Source: a virus
IMG/VR virus record: IMGVR_UViG_3300043410_000181
Span: 1 to 42,174 of that record
Direction: 5' to 3' (one strand)
Length of the DNA stretch: 42,174 nucleotides
Shown: positions 9,404 to 18,107 of the stretch, in pieces
Layout of the letters: the number at the start of each line of letters is the position of its first letter
Numbering within the stretch: the first letter of the stretch is position 1
Translations under genes and position numbers: made by a program
The notes under the pieces: model-generated
Databases searched by the model: none
What the model was told of the DNA's origin: nothing
The model's input: the letters and a program-made list of their open reading frames with translations, nothing else

Positions 9404-12400
9404 ATGTTTGGCGATGACAAACTTAATCAATATTTAACTACAGCCTCTTCAATCAATGTTCAGTCTAAGGTGTTTGCAGAGTGGAATCTTAACTGGTCGT
9501 CCAATATATCTAAAATTGGTAATTATAGATATAGGCCAACCTCACCTTCTGACCCTAACTATATTATTCAGACATCATATGATCAAGATGATTATGCAAA
9601 CTCTTATACTGGTGCAACAGATGCTGACATTGTAATCGATGGTGGTTATGATAAAAATGACCAACCGCTAGGTTTTATTTCAAAAAAGACAAGAAATAGC
9701 CTACTCTATTCACTTGAAGATTGTTTTAATAGATTTAGACCAAGATCTGGCATTAACAAGGCATCCCTATTTTCTGGGCATTTTTTACATCACTCAAATA
9801 AAGATATGTATGCACGTCCAAGATACTATATGGCTGACAAAGCAGATAAGTTTAAGTATTGGTCATCATTCCGTACAGAGGCTGGGTATGATCGTGGTCT
9901 ATCATTTAGATCAGGTAACTCATTCTTCATTGAGGATGCTGCCCCATTTGTGGTTTATAATGAAAAGATTTCTACAAATAGGGTAGTTGTTAAGATGCAG
10001 ACACATGTTGGAACAAAGGATCTGGGTCCATTCTATACAGCATCATCACAACTAAATGATCCATACTATGGATATGTAAATAGTAGAACTCCTGAATCAT
10101 GGTCAATCCAATACCTTGAAGATTCTCAGTGGAAAACAGCTATATCATTTACGGCATCTTCGTCTAGAGCAGATGGATCTCCAATTATTGGTCCAGACGG
10201 ATATGTTGAAATATTTTATGGACTTAATGTTCCACCAGCATATAGAACAATTTTTAATTTTAAAACTGAGATTATTTCAGATACTATGCTTCCGCTTAAT
10301 CCAAAAGTTGGGGATGCATATTTAGTCAAGATAGATGAAAATGATCTTGGACTATTCCATATTTATACTGCAACTGGTTTTAAAACTTTTACGCCAACAT
10401 ATGGGTGGCAATTGCTAGATGGTGATATTGTAGATTATAGAAATACACTGACAAAAATTTCATCAGCATATTCATATAAAGACTTAATATCAAATAGTAT
10501 TAAATATAGACAGTTTTCTAACATAAGTGGATTGCGTGTAGTCGTAACAACAATGCATCGAAATGATAGTACTTTTGACTTAATTGAGCTATCCCCAAGA
10601 CTTTTTGCAGATATGACAGACTATACAGAAAACCTAAGCCTTGATAAGACTGCATCAGATCTTGGTGTATCTGGAATGCCTGTAGGACAACTTCTGACAT
10701 CAACTGGAAAGATTTCTATGTTTGATTATGATAATACTTTCAATCCAAATTATGATAAAAGTATTATTGGAAAATATCTTAAGCAATCAGCAAAGTTTTT
10801 AGTTTACGAACAAATTATTATAGATGATGGATCAAAATATTTAATTCCTATAAAACATCTTTACTCAAAGGGTATGCCAGTATTTAATGCATCGTCAAGA
10901 TCAGCAGACTTTGATTTAAGAGACTATTTCTCTGTTTTTGAATCCCAGGAATGTCCTGACCTACTAATGCAAGATGTATCATTAAGCGTAGCCATAGCAA
11001 CACTGCTTGACTCTGTTGGTTTTTCTAACTATAAGTTTTATCGTACTGAGAATGATAATGATCTGATAATCCCATATTTCTTTGTTAATAAAGATAAGTC
11101 AGTGGCTCAGGCACTACAAGATTTAGCTATAGCTTCTCAGAGTTCCATGTTTTTTGATGAAGAAAATAATTTTATTGTTATGGCAAAAAATTATATGATG
11201 CCAACAATTTCAGAAAGACCAACTGACATGATAGTTAGTGGAGAGCAAACTGGATCACTTTCTGCCAATATAGAAGCAATATCTACAAATGAAACAAAAG
11301 CACTTAATGATGGTTCAATCTCATATAAAAATTACTATATTCAAAAAACTACTGGAAAGCTAAAACAGCAAGCACAGTTGGATATAGATCGCACTTGGAT
11401 TTATAAACCAGTATTACTATGGCAAGCATCTCAGGCTAACTTTACTAAACCACAAAATGATGAATTTGGACAGGGAGCATTCAGCTTAGCTGCAGTACCA
11501 CTAAATACAACCCTGGGTAATGAAGTTCCAATAGTTAAAAATGGAGTAGTGATTAATAATACTATGGATTTTGGGATGCCAGTACTTTCTGGTCTATCTC
11601 GCTATAATGGATATTTCTATGCCAATGGAGAAATCATCAAATATGATGCAGTACAGTTTGTTACATCACAAGGAACTGTATGGATTCAGTCACCACAAGA
11701 GTATGCAGACTACTTCTCAAAAATTTCTTTTGGTGGATCGATGTATCCTACTGGTCTAGTAAGAATTTTTGCACAACCATACTACCAAACAGTGAATGGT
11801 GTAACTAGATTTAAAGAAGGTCCAGTAGAAAAGCATGGTCGTATGCAATTTGGTACTGGCTATAGAAAAGCAGACGGGACAGTTGAACCATGTGTTCATA
11901 ATGCTGGACTATCACCTGAGTGGCAAAATGCAACTGTGAATGGATGCAGAATGTCGTTCTCAGATATGCTTTCATCAAAAACTGAAGATGCATTGTCTAA
12001 ATCTAAGGGTATTTCTTTAGCTTCTACTGGCATTGCAGGCACAAAGGTTGCAGCTACTTCTAAAAGTGGTATTATTAGAAACTTCATGAGCTCTACATAT
12101 CTTACAGATAAAGACACTAATGCTCTTAAGACAGCACAAAAGGGATCAGTTCAAGCATCAGCTTTAGTATTAGAGGGACCATCGTTTGCTGCAGAAGATA
12201 AACCATCAGAATATCTAGCATATATACCTAAGCAGCTAGATTCTAAATTTGTTCATTTTGGTGCAAGGCTTAGACTAATTGGAAAGAAATCTAGCAAGCC
12301 AGACTTAGAGAATAAGCAAACTCCAAATGGATCAATGTCATATTTTTCAGATGCATCTATTGGGGCATCATCTGGAGGAATTACAGTTCTAAATAATCCA

Positions 12401-13669
12401 GCAACTAATGCAGGATATTATTTTGAGCTAATGGCATTGACAAAAGAAAACATGGATGTTGCTGGAGAAAATACACCAATAGCAAATTTAGTATTTTATA
12501 AGGTAAAGGGTGGAACTGATTCACTAGCTAATCCAGTTAAGCTGTGGGAAGGTTCATACCCAATTATCGTTGACAATGGAAACTTTACTGGACAAGAAAG
12601 AACGTTCGCAGATGGTTCACCTGCATCAACCTATGATATATATGTTGAGTATAAAGATACTGGCAATGTAAGAAGGTTCTACCTATCTCTAAATGGGTCA
12701 GTAATTGCAACAGTAGACGATCTAGATCCATTGCCAGTTTATAATAATTTTGGACCATTCATTAGAGGTACCTCAAGACTAATGTTTGAAAATATATATG
12801 CATTATCTCAAAACCATTCATTGAACTCAAATGCTAACTTAGAAACACCTATGAATGCAATCTTTACTAATGATTCATCACTTCAAACAAATGAGGTATT
12901 AAGAAAATACTCTATGTCTGGTGCGATACAATCTACATATCTTACAGGTATATCTACATCCCAAGATCCAAAGTTTAACATATACTTTGAGGAGTTTGGA
13001 ACTATAATGAGGGAAGCAGCATACTTCAATATTAGATTTGATAAAGCATTCCCTGCTCTTATGTCCATGCCAGTACCAACTATTACTGGTATGCGAGGGT
13101 ATACTATGTCTGGGTATAGACCATCAGCATATGGTGCAGAATTCATGATTTTTAATGCAACAGATACATTCCTAGATATTAGTGAGAATAGCACAAACTA
13201 TCTAAAAATTCAAGGTGTTTCCTTTACTCAATCATCTGAAAGAACTCTAACTGTTGATGAAATCCTAAGCAAGAATTCTGATCTATCAGATGTAGATAAT
13301 CTGCAGAAAAATATCCTACATTCTCCACAGGCTGCTCAGACCTTGAAAAATCAGCTAAAAGACAGTATTACTATGTATGGTAAAAATGCATTCCAAATTT
13401 CATCACCATATATCCAAAGTACTGATGCTGCACAAGAACTGCTATCTTGGCTAATTACAAAGATTAATAAACCAAGAAGAAATATTGGCCTATCCTTATT
13501 TGGTGGATCTGTCTTACAGCTAGGAGATATTGTGCAAGTCTTCTGGACAGATAACTCAGGTGTTGATCAGCTTATCAATAGAGATCAAAGGTTTGTTGTC
13601 TATCATATAACATACGAGTCTGGACCAGATGGACCATCTACTACAGTATATATGAGTGAGGTAATTTAA
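9404..13669 (+). CDS. Large minor tail protein: hub-like with lectin-like domain
   Basis: This 1,421-residue structural protein starts 1 nt after the preceding gene. Residues ~410-640 and the last ~130 residues resemble the hub portions of actinobacteriophage minor tail proteins (SQECPDLLMQDVSLSVAIA, IPYFFVNKDKSVAQALQDLA, FFDEENNFIVMAKNY; near the end LSLFGGSVLQLGDIVQVFW). Residues ~945-1140 look like an inserted concanavalin-A/LamG-type jelly roll: alternating beta strands such as YYFELMAL, YDIYVEYKDTG, RRFYLSLNGSVIA, and a closing FENIYALS. That domain could bind cell-surface glycans during adsorption. No peptidase or lysozyme motif is visible. Family placement is by eye; the position between tail-tip genes supports it. 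Confidence 0.75.
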   Translation: MFGDDKLNQYLTTASSINVQSKVFAEWNLNWSSNISKIGNYRYRPTSPSDPNYIIQTSYDQDDYANSYTGATDADIVIDGGYDKNDQPLGFISKKTRNSLLYSLEDCFNRFRPRSGINKASLFSGHFLHHSNKDMYARPRYYMADKADKFKYWSSFRTEAGYDRGLSFRSGNSFFIEDAAPFVVYNEKISTNRVVVKMQTHVGTKDLGPFYTASSQLNDPYYGYVNSRTPESWSIQYLEDSQWKTAISFTASSSRADGSPIIGPDGYVEIFYGLNVPPAYRTIFNFKTEIISDTMLPLNPKVGDAYLVKIDENDLGLFHIYTATGFKTFTPTYGWQLLDGDIVDYRNTLTKISSAYSYKDLISNSIKYRQFSNISGLRVVVTTMHRNDSTFDLIELSPRLFADMTDYTENLSLDKTASDLGVSGMPVGQLLTSTGKISMFDYDNTFNPNYDKSIIGKYLKQSAKFLVYEQIIIDDGSKYLIPIKHLYSKGMPVFNASSRSADFDLRDYFSVFESQECPDLLMQDVSLSVAIATLLDSVGFSNYKFYRTENDNDLIIPYFFVNKDKSVAQALQDLAIASQSSMFFDEENNFIVMAKNYMMPTISERPTDMIVSGEQTGSLSANIEAISTNETKALNDGSISYKNYYIQKTTGKLKQQAQLDIDRTWIYKPVLLWQASQANFTKPQNDEFGQGAFSLAAVPLNTTLGNEVPIVKNGVVINNTMDFGMPVLSGLSRYNGYFYANGEIIKYDAVQFVTSQGTVWIQSPQEYADYFSKISFGGSMYPTGLVRIFAQPYYQTVNGVTRFKEGPVEKHGRMQFGTGYRKADGTVEPCVHNAGLSPEWQNATVNGCRMSFSDMLSSKTEDALSKSKGISLASTGIAGTKVAATSKSGIIRNFMSSTYLTDKDTNALKTAQKGSVQASALVLEGPSFAAEDKPSEYLAYIPKQLDSKFVHFGARLRLIGKKSSKPDLENKQTPNGSMSYFSDASIGASSGGITVLNNPATNAGYYFELMALTKENMDVAGENTPIANLVFYKVKGGTDSLANPVKLWEGSYPIIVDNGNFTGQERTFADGSPASTYDIYVEYKDTGNVRRFYLSLNGSVIATVDDLDPLPVYNNFGPFIRGTSRLMFENIYALSQNHSLNSNANLETPMNAIFTNDSSLQTNEVLRKYSMSGAIQSTYLTGISTSQDPKFNIYFEEFGTIMREAAYFNIRFDKAFPALMSMPVPTITGMRGYTMSGYRPSAYGAEFMIFNATDTFLDISENSTNYLKIQGVSFTQSSERTLTVDEILSKNSDLSDVDNLQKNILHSPQAAQTLKNQLKDSITMYGKNAFQISSPYIQSTDAAQELLSWLITKINKPRRNIGLSLFGGSVLQLGDIVQVFWTDNSGVDQLINRDQRFVVYHITYESGPDGPSTTVYMSEVI

Positions 13670-14703
13670 TGGCTAAGAAAAAAGAACCAACTCCAGCTCC
13701 TACAGCAGCTCAGGTTAATGCACATAAAGGAATTACTCCAAGCATACTTCCAAACTTACTCAAGCCAGCTGCAGCACCATCAGTACCACCATTGCTTAAA
13801 CCAATTGTTAAAGCTGCACCATTGCCAGGAGATAAAGGGTTTATTGGCCCAGTAACTGGAACACAAACCCAGGAGGGAAAAGTAAGAGCTCTTGCAGCAT
13901 CTGCAAATGCTCCAGGACTTACATCATCACAGAAAGCTGATAGAGCTAGAACACTTGGCAGGGCCCAGGCACAACTTGCCATATATAAAAAGAATCACCC
14001 AGAAGATCAGGTAAAGTACGTTCCACCAAAAGTAACCCCAAAGAAAGTTGAAAAAACTGCTCCTAAAAAAAATAATAATGGACCTAAAAATAATAATAAG
14101 AATACTAATAATAATAATAATAATAAAAATAATAATGGTCCAAAGGTTGATGGAAATACTACTATTTTAGATGGTGGAGATACTCCATATGATCCATCTA
14201 AGGATACTGGAAAAACTGAACTGTTCCCAACACCGTATTCAGCATTCCAGGTTCCAAAAAATGATGGCTCTATTGTTCCAGATGTAGCTAAGCCAGCTGG
14301 ACCAGAGTTGCTAATGGTAAGTGATGAAAACTATACCCCAGAGTACCTAGAAAAAATACTATTTGAAAATCTTAGCGGAATAGAGATTATCAGTATAGCT
14401 AGACATGATGAGGTTGATGGAGCAGATCTGTCTTATTCTCAAATATCAAATCTAGGGAAGGTATCAACTATATATGGCGGAGCAAACCTAATGCTTCTTC
14501 AAAATACATCTGAGCAGATAGCAAGAAGGTTCCCAGTAAATATTGATGACTATATACCTACAGATACATCTGACCCAGATGGTCTAAATAGGCCAGTGTA
14601 TTTTGATGCAAGTGGAAATATAGTCATAGAAATAAAAAATGCAGTATATAACGAACAGGTTGATGTTCAAATTCTACAAGCAAGTAATGGTACAATATAC
14701 TAG
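13669..14703 (+). CDS. Minor tail protein candidate with Asn-rich linker
   Basis: This 344-residue protein starts in the stop codon of the preceding gene. Three parts are visible. An N-terminal Pro/Ala/Lys-rich, probably disordered segment (residues 1-130) contains repeated LLKP/PLLKP. A Lys/Asn-rich linker (~133-158) is made almost wholly of AAT and AAA codons. An acidic C-terminal domain (~205-344) contains LLMVSDENYTPEYLEKILFE and FDASGNIVIEIKNAVYNEQV. The C-terminal half looks folded and beta-rich. I do not recognise the family. The location inside a run of coupled tail-tip genes makes a structural or tip-assembly role likely. The simple-sequence linker may vary in length by replication slippage. 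Confidence 0.5.
   Translation: MAKKKEPTPAPTAAQVNAHKGITPSILPNLLKPAAAPSVPPLLKPIVKAAPLPGDKGFIGPVTGTQTQEGKVRALAASANAPGLTSSQKADRARTLGRAQAQLAIYKKNHPEDQVKYVPPKVTPKKVEKTAPKKNNNGPKNNNKNTNNNNNNKNNNGPKVDGNTTILDGGDTPYDPSKDTGKTELFPTPYSAFQVPKNDGSIVPDVAKPAGPELLMVSDENYTPEYLEKILFENLSGIEIISIARHDEVDGADLSYSQISNLGKVSTIYGGANLMLLQNTSEQIARRFPVNIDDYIPTDTSDPDGLNRPVYFDASGNIVIEIKNAVYNEQVDVQILQASNGTIY
14065..14136 (+). repeat. AAT/AAA microsatellite coding for an Asn/Lys linker
   Basis: About 70 nt consist almost only of AAT, AAC-free Asn codons and AAA Lys codons, with interruptions by GGACCT and ACT. It encodes an Asn-rich flexible linker between the Pro-rich and acidic parts of the tail protein. Trinucleotide repeats keep the frame when they expand or contract. 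Confidence 0.85.
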
Positions 14704-14712
14704 AGGAATATT

Positions 14713-16143
14713 ATGATTACATATAAAGGTCAGTCAATTTTAACTAAATACCTGGTTGGTCAGGCATCATCTTATGCTGCCTACTTAGCTGTAGGGTGTG
14801 GAGCTAAGACTAAATTACCAACAGATTCAAATGATGCAATTGAGATCAACACTATAAAGTCAAAGCAAAATCTAGACTTTGAAATGTTCCGTGTGCCAAT
14901 TTTATCAAGAGGGTATGTTACTGAGCAAGCTGCTGTAGCAGAAATTACTGGTGCTACATATGCAAATGGATATATATTTTATACAATTGATAACTCAAAT
15001 GCCATCTTCCAATCAGGATCTATTGTTGACATTTCTGGAATAACCCCTGCAGCCTTTAACTTTTCTAATGTATCAGTAAAATTTTCTACACTAAATAGCA
15101 TTATTATTCAGGCAGATATTCCTTCAAACACTACATATTCCTCTGGCGGAAGCGTATCTTTGAATACAACAAAGGTAGTATTTACAGCAGAACTGCCTTC
15201 TGAAGAAAGATATGACATTACAGAAATTGGAATTTTCTCTGCACAAGCTAATCCAGATATTCAGAATACAGATAGTAAGAATATCCTTTCATTTCTTGAG
15301 TCGGAAAAATGGCAACAGCATGGAACTACTATTTCAACTCTTCCATCAGTATATACGAACTTGGCACAAAATGAGGCAGATTATATTACTGGTTCATATA
15401 CAGTAGTTGATGAAGTTACTCTACAACCATCTGTAAAAGAGCTAAAGGCTTTCCACACTAATGCTGATAATGTAATTTTTTCCAACATTAATAGAAAAAA
15501 CAGATCAGAAGATTGTAGATACCTTAATAATATAGTTTTACTTCGTGGAGACTTATCTAACATAACCAAAGCAAATAATGTTCTTTCTGTATCTGGTGGA
15601 GATCATATCCATACTCCAAATACTCAGCTAGCATCTCTTGATAAAAACTCACCATCTGATGAATTAAGAATAGCGTTTTCTTTGATTAATAGGGACGGTG
15701 CACCAAAGCAAGATGGAACATTTGATAAGCCAAAGTCTATTAGATTAGTAATTGATTTTGCGGTATCAGAATCTGGATCAGACTATAAGAGACTTGCAAT
15801 AGATATAGCAGATACTGATGGTGATAAGGTATATGATTTTGATACAAATAGATATTTTGTTATAAAGAAAAAATTAAGTGAACTAATAACATCTGGAACA
15901 TTTTCATGGTCAGAGGTTAAGTTTATAAAGATTTATGCCTCAATTATCGGCAGCGATGATTTACCTAGCTCAAATTTTTATCTAGGGCTTGACGCTGTAA
16001 GATTTGAAAATGTCACAGCAGTTAATCCGCTTTATGGAATGACTGGATATTCTGTGGTAACTACATTAGATGGGCTGCCAATTACAAAGGTGGAAAACGT
16101 ACCATCGCTAGTAGAGTTTAGATTTGGATTAGACGTAGCATGA
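14713..16143 (+). CDS. Tail tip / receptor-binding protein candidate
   Basis: This 476-residue protein begins after GAGG at a good distance. The N-terminal ~170 residues resemble the attachment domains of baseplate or fibre proteins, with a hydrophobic MITYKGQSILTKYLVG opening, LSRGYVTEQ, and VFTAELPSEERYDITEIGIF, similar in style to the ITEIG(L/I)F signature of P2-like fibre proteins. The C-terminal half (~300-470) is a string of beta strands (LRIAFSLINRDG, SIRLVIDFAVSESGSDYKRL, WSEVKFIKIYASIIG, FYLGLDAVRFENV) that looks like a carbohydrate-binding jelly roll. This suggests a surface-recognition role. It overlaps the next gene by 4 nt (ATGA). The role is inferred; no enzyme motif is seen. 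Confidence 0.5.
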   Translation: MITYKGQSILTKYLVGQASSYAAYLAVGCGAKTKLPTDSNDAIEINTIKSKQNLDFEMFRVPILSRGYVTEQAAVAEITGATYANGYIFYTIDNSNAIFQSGSIVDISGITPAAFNFSNVSVKFSTLNSIIIQADIPSNTTYSSGGSVSLNTTKVVFTAELPSEERYDITEIGIFSAQANPDIQNTDSKNILSFLESEKWQQHGTTISTLPSVYTNLAQNEADYITGSYTVVDEVTLQPSVKELKAFHTNADNVIFSNINRKNRSEDCRYLNNIVLLRGDLSNITKANNVLSVSGGDHIHTPNTQLASLDKNSPSDELRIAFSLINRDGAPKQDGTFDKPKSIRLVIDFAVSESGSDYKRLAIDIADTDGDKVYDFDTNRYFVIKKKLSELITSGTFSWSEVKFIKIYASIIGSDDLPSSNFYLGLDAVRFENVTAVNPLYGMTGYSVVTTLDGLPITKVENVPSLVEFRFGLDVA

Positions 16144-16559
16144 CAGAAGTTATTAAAAAAGTAAAAATAGATAGAAAGACTATCTCTGAGGTTAATGAAT
16201 TAAACCAGGTTCTAGTTAGATATAGAATTATCTTTGATAATATCAAATACTCAGCGTATTCTATTTTGCATGCTATAAACAATATTCCTGTAAAGATTGA
16301 TACGACTGCCACTGCTTTGTTATCTGGTAGTCGAATTCAGATAAACTGGAGTAACATTAATAATTTTAGTACATATGACATCTATGTTAAATATGCAAAT
16401 GAGTCATCATATGTTTATTTAGATAGAGTATCTTCATTAGCTTATAGCTTTGTGGTACCAAATGGCAAAACAGCATCAAAAGTTTGGGTACAGCTAGCAT
16501 GCTCAAATAAGACTACACCTACAGCTAAAGTAAAGGTAGCAGAAATAACAGTAGCATGA
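16140..16559 (+). CDS. Small tail protein with fibronectin type III-like domain
   Basis: This 139-residue protein overlaps the preceding gene by 4 nt. Residues ~50-139 have the look of one Fn3 repeat: TATALLSGSRIQINWS (B-C strands with the core Trp), YDIYVKYANESSYVYLDRV, LAYSFVVPNGKTASKVWVQL and a last strand AKVKVAEITV. The first 50 residues are polar and helix-prone. Fn3-like domains are common on phage tails and bind surfaces weakly. Coupling to the presumed tip protein suggests the two work together. Confidence 0.55.
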   Translation: MTEVIKKVKIDRKTISEVNELNQVLVRYRIIFDNIKYSAYSILHAINNIPVKIDTTATALLSGSRIQINWSNINNFSTYDIYVKYANESSYVYLDRVSSLAYSFVVPNGKTASKVWVQLACSNKTTPTAKVKVAEITVA

Positions 16560-16561
16560 TC

Positions 16562-16570
16562 TGCTATAAT
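16562..16570 (+). promoter_or_regulatory. Extended -10 promoter candidate (TGCTATAAT)
   Basis: TGCTATAAT lies between tail genes, 16 nt before the ATG at 16587, with AGGAG in between. No -35 is recognisable. It matches the -10 element at 35411 exactly. Confidence 0.4.
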
Positions 16571-16586
16571 TAATTAGGAGAAAAAC

Positions 16587-17030
16587 ATGGGAAGAATATC
16601 GCCACCAGACAGAGGTCAACCACTTGATGTTGACTACATTAAGCAAATTGTAGATGTTTGTAATGACCTTGCTAAAAATATTGCAACAACATCAAATTCT
16701 ATGATGTCAATTGATACTGCTACAAGTGGAAAGCAAACAGTAAAGGTTTCAGAGTCAAGAATTGTTGGTGGATACAAAGAAGTATCTAGTGCAACAGTTG
16801 TTAATGGAGAAGCTCAGGTAGACTATTCATTTCAAACAAATTTTCAATATCCACCAATTGTAACTGCTACACCAATTTTAATTCAAGGTGCAGATGCTGG
16901 TGGTGCAGTTTCCGTAACTATTAAAACAATTGCTCAAGACAAGGTTACTCTAGGTGTTAGATTTTCTAGCTCTGCAACCAATTTGTCAGTGGGTCTAAAT
17001 ATAATTGCTGTCGGAATACCTTCGATATAA
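16587..17030 (+). CDS. Small tail-tip beta-sandwich protein, function unknown
   Basis: This 147-residue protein ends the tail block. Residues 1-45 are probably helical (VDYIKQIVDVCNDLAKNIATT). Residues ~50-147 form a regular set of beta strands, including YPPIVTATPILI and VTIKTIAQDKVTLGVRF, ending in LSVGLNIIAVGIP. This is like the small C-terminal lectin or fibre-head sandwiches that follow receptor-binding proteins. A strong AGGAGAAAA ribosome site precedes it. It has no Cys pairs and no catalytic motif. I cannot name the family; its last base is the first of the next start codon. Confidence 0.5.
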   Translation: MGRISPPDRGQPLDVDYIKQIVDVCNDLAKNIATTSNSMMSIDTATSGKQTVKVSESRIVGGYKEVSSATVVNGEAQVDYSFQTNFQYPPIVTATPILIQGADAGGAVSVTIKTIAQDKVTLGVRFSSSATNLSVGLNIIAVGIPSI

Positions 17031-17581
17031 TGGATAAGCCCAAGAAAAGATATGGGGCATTAACTCGTGAAGAATATAATAATGCTCCAGTGATCCCTGG
17101 AAATAAAAAAGTTTGGTTTTTAAATGGAGATCTTGTTCGCATTCACCACCTAAATAAGTCAAATGGGATTATGTCTGTTTATAACATTACAAAGGACAGG
17201 ATTGAGTCCTGCCTAATTCATGATTTTAAAAAGAACAGAGAAAGAGCATATACAGTTGGTGAGACTGCTAGTTTAGTTAATCGTCATAAAAAGTATATGC
17301 CTTCTTTGGTACGGAGAGGCATTGTTCCTCCTGCTATGGGGTCACAGAAGGGTGGAGAGACTGGCTGGCAAGTCAGGTCATACTACTCTGAGTCGCAAGT
17401 TTTTGAACTTCGTGATATACTGGCTTCATATCATATTGGGCAACCAAGAAAAGATAAGCTTGTAACAAATAATATAACACCCACACGCCAAGAGTTGACA
17501 AGACGTATGGGGGATGGTATACTTACATATACAAGAACAGAAGACGGACGATTCATTCCAGTATGGTCTGAATCAATCTAG
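17030..17581 (+). CDS. MerR-type helix-turn-helix DNA-binding protein
   Basis: This 183-residue protein has a MerR-like winged helix-turn-helix at residues ~74-133: YTVGETASLVNRHKKYMPSL as the HTH, RRGIVPPA after it, then R.YYSESQVFELRDIL, matching the R.Y...D...L.FI wing and helix of MerR-family excisionases and regulators. The N-terminal 70 residues contain a small beta-rich unit (KKVWFLNGDLVRIHHLN). It lacks the long dimerisation coiled coil and effector Cys of classical MerR proteins. It stands at the tail/replication junction, and a consensus promoter for the replication genes lies inside its 3' end, so a role in early gene control or replication initiation is plausible but unproven. Confidence 0.65.
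   Translation: MDKPKKRYGALTREEYNNAPVIPGNKKVWFLNGDLVRIHHLNKSNGIMSVYNITKDRIESCLIHDFKKNRERAYTVGETASLVNRHKKYMPSLVRRGIVPPAMGSQKGGETGWQVRSYYSESQVFELRDILASYHIGQPRKDKLVTNNITPTRQELTRRMGDGILTYTRTEDGRFIPVWSESI
17495..17523 (+). promoter_or_regulatory. Consensus promoter for the replication operon
   Basis: TTGACA at 17495 and TATACT at 17518 are separated by exactly 17 nt, with a TG pair just ahead of the -10. The start point would be near 17530, some 65 nt before the next gene. The same hexamers and spacing recur at 30286, 40476 and 41042. Confidence 0.7.
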
Positions 17582-17595
17582 TAAGGAAAACGGGT

Positions 17596-17799
17596 ATGGA
17601 AAACGAAAACACTAAAGTTGGTGTAACTCTTGGTTACACTCTAAATCTAGGCAACTTTCAGTCACTAAGGATTGACCTTAATGTGATTGATAACAAGCGT
17701 GAGGGTGAGACAATTAACGAAGCATTTGATCGTGTCTACTCATTTGTTGAAACTAAGTTGGCTGAAAAGGTCACAGAAGCTAAGTCTGAAGTAGAATAA
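17596..17799 (+). CDS. Small conserved-looking protein, unknown function
   Basis: This 67-residue protein is the first gene after the consensus promoter. It has a beta-rich first half (VGVTLGYTLNLGNFQSLRID) and an acidic amphipathic C-terminal helix (NEAFDRVYSFVETKLAEKV). AAGGAAAACGGG upstream is an adequate ribosome site. It is coupled to the next gene by a 1-nt overlap and lies in the replication operon, so a small replication accessory role is possible. I do not recognise the family. Confidence 0.6.
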   Translation: MENENTKVGVTLGYTLNLGNFQSLRIDLNVIDNKREGETINEAFDRVYSFVETKLAEKVTEAKSEVE

Positions 17800-18107
17800 T
17801 GGCTGAACGCAAAGACCGCATGGCTTTGCTTAGTCGTTACTCTAAATTGCACACTCAGCGATTTGAGCAAAAGCCTTCATTAAATTTAAATGTAGAGCAA
17901 TGGGCTGCTGATGCCCTTATTGAATCATACACTCTGCCATCTTGCTATGACCTATTGGAATACTACTTTTCTGTAGCACAAAATCCCAATTGGAAATATT
18001 TTGCAAACTATGCAGGTGATATAATTGATAAACAAAAACAACAAAATGTAGATGATAAAGAGAGAGAAGAGCGTAGAGCAATGGCAAGGAAGTGGCTAAG
18101 TGAGTAA
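17799..18107 (+). CDS. Small protein before the helicase, loader candidate
   Basis: This 102-residue, largely helical protein contains LPSCYDLLEYYFSVAQNP and ends in a charged helix (DDKEREERRAMARKWLSE). The last 8 nt overlap the helicase start, so the two are probably made together. Small helical proteins coupled to phage DnaB-like helicases are sometimes loaders, but no AAA+ motif is present and the role is only suggested by position. The family is not recognised. Confidence 0.55.
   Translation: MAERKDRMALLSRYSKLHTQRFEQKPSLNLNVEQWAADALIESYTLPSCYDLLEYYFSVAQNPNWKYFANYAGDIIDKQKQQNVDDKEREERRAMARKWLSE

Noticed and set aside
18017-18025. TGATATAAT near the helicase start as a promoter
   Set aside because: The possible -35 (TTGCAA at 18001) is only 13 nt away and it lies in coding sequence; too weak to list.
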